Assembly: GCA_023053575.1 (NCBI GenBank)
Contig: JAKZAP010000015.1
Span: 17,866,055-17,930,054, forward strand
Reading direction: 5' to 3'
DNA length: 64,000 bases
Source of the DNA: Branchinecta lynchi
Lineage: Eukaryota; Arthropoda; Branchiopoda; Anostraca; Branchinectidae
Shown here: one piece after another, positions 62,441 through 64,000 of the stretch
How positions within the stretch are numbered: the stretch's first letter is position 1
How the letters are laid out: each line of letters begins with the position of its first letter
Program-made: the position numbers and the translations under genes
Notes under the pieces: model-generated
Seen by the model: the letters and a program-made list of their open reading frames with translations, nothing else
Told to the model about the DNA's origin: nothing
Databases searched by the model: none

Positions 62441-64000
62441 CTGTCTATGCGATTTCTTGGAATTTTCTAACTTTGCGACCAGTTTTGGTAGATTTAAGCA
62501 TGAGTTTTCCACAAATCCATGTATCTCTGATACTGGCTTAGTCAGTTTGTTGCTGGGTTCCTATGGTAAACTCATTAGCTGTTTTTTTTAACTGCCCTGC
62601 TTGATACTGTTGAATGTTTTGTCGCCTCACTGTTCAGTTCACCTGACTGACGGTATTAGTTTGTTCCATTGTTTTTCCATGCATTTTCCATGCTTAAAAT
62701 ACTATCCTGAGGCTGTCTCTACACAACTACAGTAAGAGGTTAAGTATCGCTCAATGGAACCTATTATCGCTCACCAGAGCTGCGTTTGATTTGCATTGAC
62801 TGATAGCGTTCGATTTATCCAGTCGACTGAGATTTTGGACTAAAATTTGACTTTTGACAACCGAGAATAAATGGTCATTCGTTCCATGGTTAAGCGGTTA
62901 AGCTACAGTATGCAGTCAAGTAACGCTCAATGTACCTATCATCGCTCACCAGAGCTGGGTTCGATCCGCATTTCCAGTCGACTGAAATCATCATTTTGCT
63001 GTTTCATTTGCTATTCTCAGTTGACTGATAGCGTTCAATTTATCCAGTCGACTGACATTGTCGACTAAAGGTGACTTTTGACAACAGAGAACAAACGGTC
63101 ATTTGTTCCATGGATAACCGATTAAAGTAAGCGGTCAAGTATCGCTCAATGGAACATTTTATCTCTCACTAGATCTGCATTTGATTTGCATTTCCAGTTA
63201 ACTTAAATCGTCATTTTGCAGTTTTATTTCCTATTCTCAGCTGACTGATAGGTTCTATTTATCCAGTCGACTGACATTGTCCACTAAAAGTTGACTTTGG
63301 ACGACCGACAACAAATGGTCATTCGTTCCATGGATAACCGGTTAAGCAACAGTAAGTGGTCAAGTATCGCTCAATGGAACATTTTATCGCTCACCAGAGC
63401 TGTGTTTGATTTGCATTTCCAGTTGACTGAAATAATCTTTTTGCTGTTTTATTTGCTGTTCTCAGTTAGCATTCAATTTATCCAGTCGACTCAGATTCTC
63501 TTTCTTGGGATTTTCTAACTTTACAACCAGTTTTGGTAGATTTAAGCATGGACTTTCCACAGATATGTGTATCTCTGATATTGGCTTAGTCAGTTTCTTG
63601 CTCATGGTGTCCTTTGATAAACTCATTAGCTGTGTTTATTTAACTGACCTGCTAGACCCTGTTGAATCTTTTGTTGTCTCACTATTCAGTTCACCTGACT
63701 GCCTGGTCCGGTACTAGTTCGTTCCATCCTTAAAATACTATTTTGGGGCTGTCTCTACACAACTACAGTAAGCGGTCAAGTAACAGTCAATGGAACCTAT
63801 TATTGCTCACCAGAGCTGCGTTTGATTCACATTTCCAGTTGACTTAAGTTATTAATTTGCCGTTTTATTTGCTATTCTCAGTTGACTGATAGCGCTCAAT
63901 TTATCCAATCTATTGAGATTGTCCACTAAAAGTTGACTTTGGACGACCGACAACAAATGGTCATTCGTTCCATGGATCACCGGTTAACCAACTGTAAGCG
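62441..64000 (+). repeat. Higher-order tandem array (monomer ~220 bp, larger period ~1045 bp)
   Basis: The monomer marker tcattcgttccatgg or its variant starts at ~62877, 63100, 63318 and 63957. A different ~300-bp block (cttggaattttctaactttgcgaccagttttggtaga at 62455) recurs at ~63500. So several monomers plus this block form a larger unit that repeats and runs off the window. In the monomer at 62870-62970, TGGTTAAGCGG and GGTTCGATCC ~70 bp apart resemble RNA polymerase III A and B boxes. Other monomers have TTTGATTTGC where GGTTCGATCCGC stood, as expected from CpG decay. Derivation from a tRNA-type SINE is possible but unproven. Confidence 0.75.

Overview
This window is eukaryotic and almost certainly comes from an animal, probably an invertebrate. 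It is a dense, multi-layered transposable-element landscape, with no operons, no bacterial-type genes and no confidently intact host gene. The elements present (DIRS tyrosine-recombinase retrotransposon, Ty3/gypsy relatives with the integrase upstream of reverse transcriptase, several LINEs, hAT remnants, MITEs, satellite-like arrays) and a C-type lectin are typical of repeat-rich metazoan genomes. The species cannot be fixed from the sequence.

0-15 kb: a Gmr1-like gypsy fragment (integrase then reverse transcriptase, 1185-9330) is split by an intact DIRS element on the minus strand (2774-8561; gag, RT/RNase H/methyltransferase-like, tyrosine recombinase). The DIRS has 122-bp inverted terminal repeats, an internal hairpin and a ~50-bp-period palindrome array in its 5' leader, and a 54-bp duplication of gypsy sequence flanks it. 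Next comes an intronless C-type lectin reading frame with two in-frame stops (10877-12370). It lies between ~1.2-kb inverted arms (9331-10520 and 13200-14430) that contain a ~410-440-bp tandem repeat also found at 1-600 and 35530-36860. A second, broken lectin domain follows at 14620-14892.

15-27 kb: a satellite-like block bounded by inverted copies of an 18-bp palindrome (15190-15207; 25299-25320) is interrupted by a nearly full-length LINE (18056-22955; ORF1 and ORF2 in one frame, separated by one UAG) and by a 1.42-kb insertion flanked by perfect 127-bp direct repeats. A four-hairpin cluster closes the block. A hAT-type MITE and a 5'-truncated LINE copy follow.

27-44 kb: a structurally complete but mutated Gmr1-like LTR retrotransposon occupies 27268-31929 on the minus strand: LTRs, tRNA-Leu primer-binding site, zinc knuckle, protease, integrase, RT, RNase H, polypurine tract and a near-perfect 5-bp target duplication. 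A hAT MITE sits in one LTR. A decayed hAT transposon (32370-35500) has a LINE fragment nested in it. MITEs and an old LINE (40210-43150) follow.

44-64 kb: a gag-protease fragment of a third gypsy-type element; a LINE with a 1322-codon frame that fuses ORF1 to ORF2 through a frameshift (49337-53305); a decayed LINE (53700-55260); a 4.4-kb unit with long inverted arms (55828-60252); a 242-bp MITE; a cluster of CAGTCTCA motifs; and a higher-order tandem array running off the right end. The coding regions are mobile-element machinery (reverse transcription, integration, recombination), and they overlay one another in a readable order of nesting.
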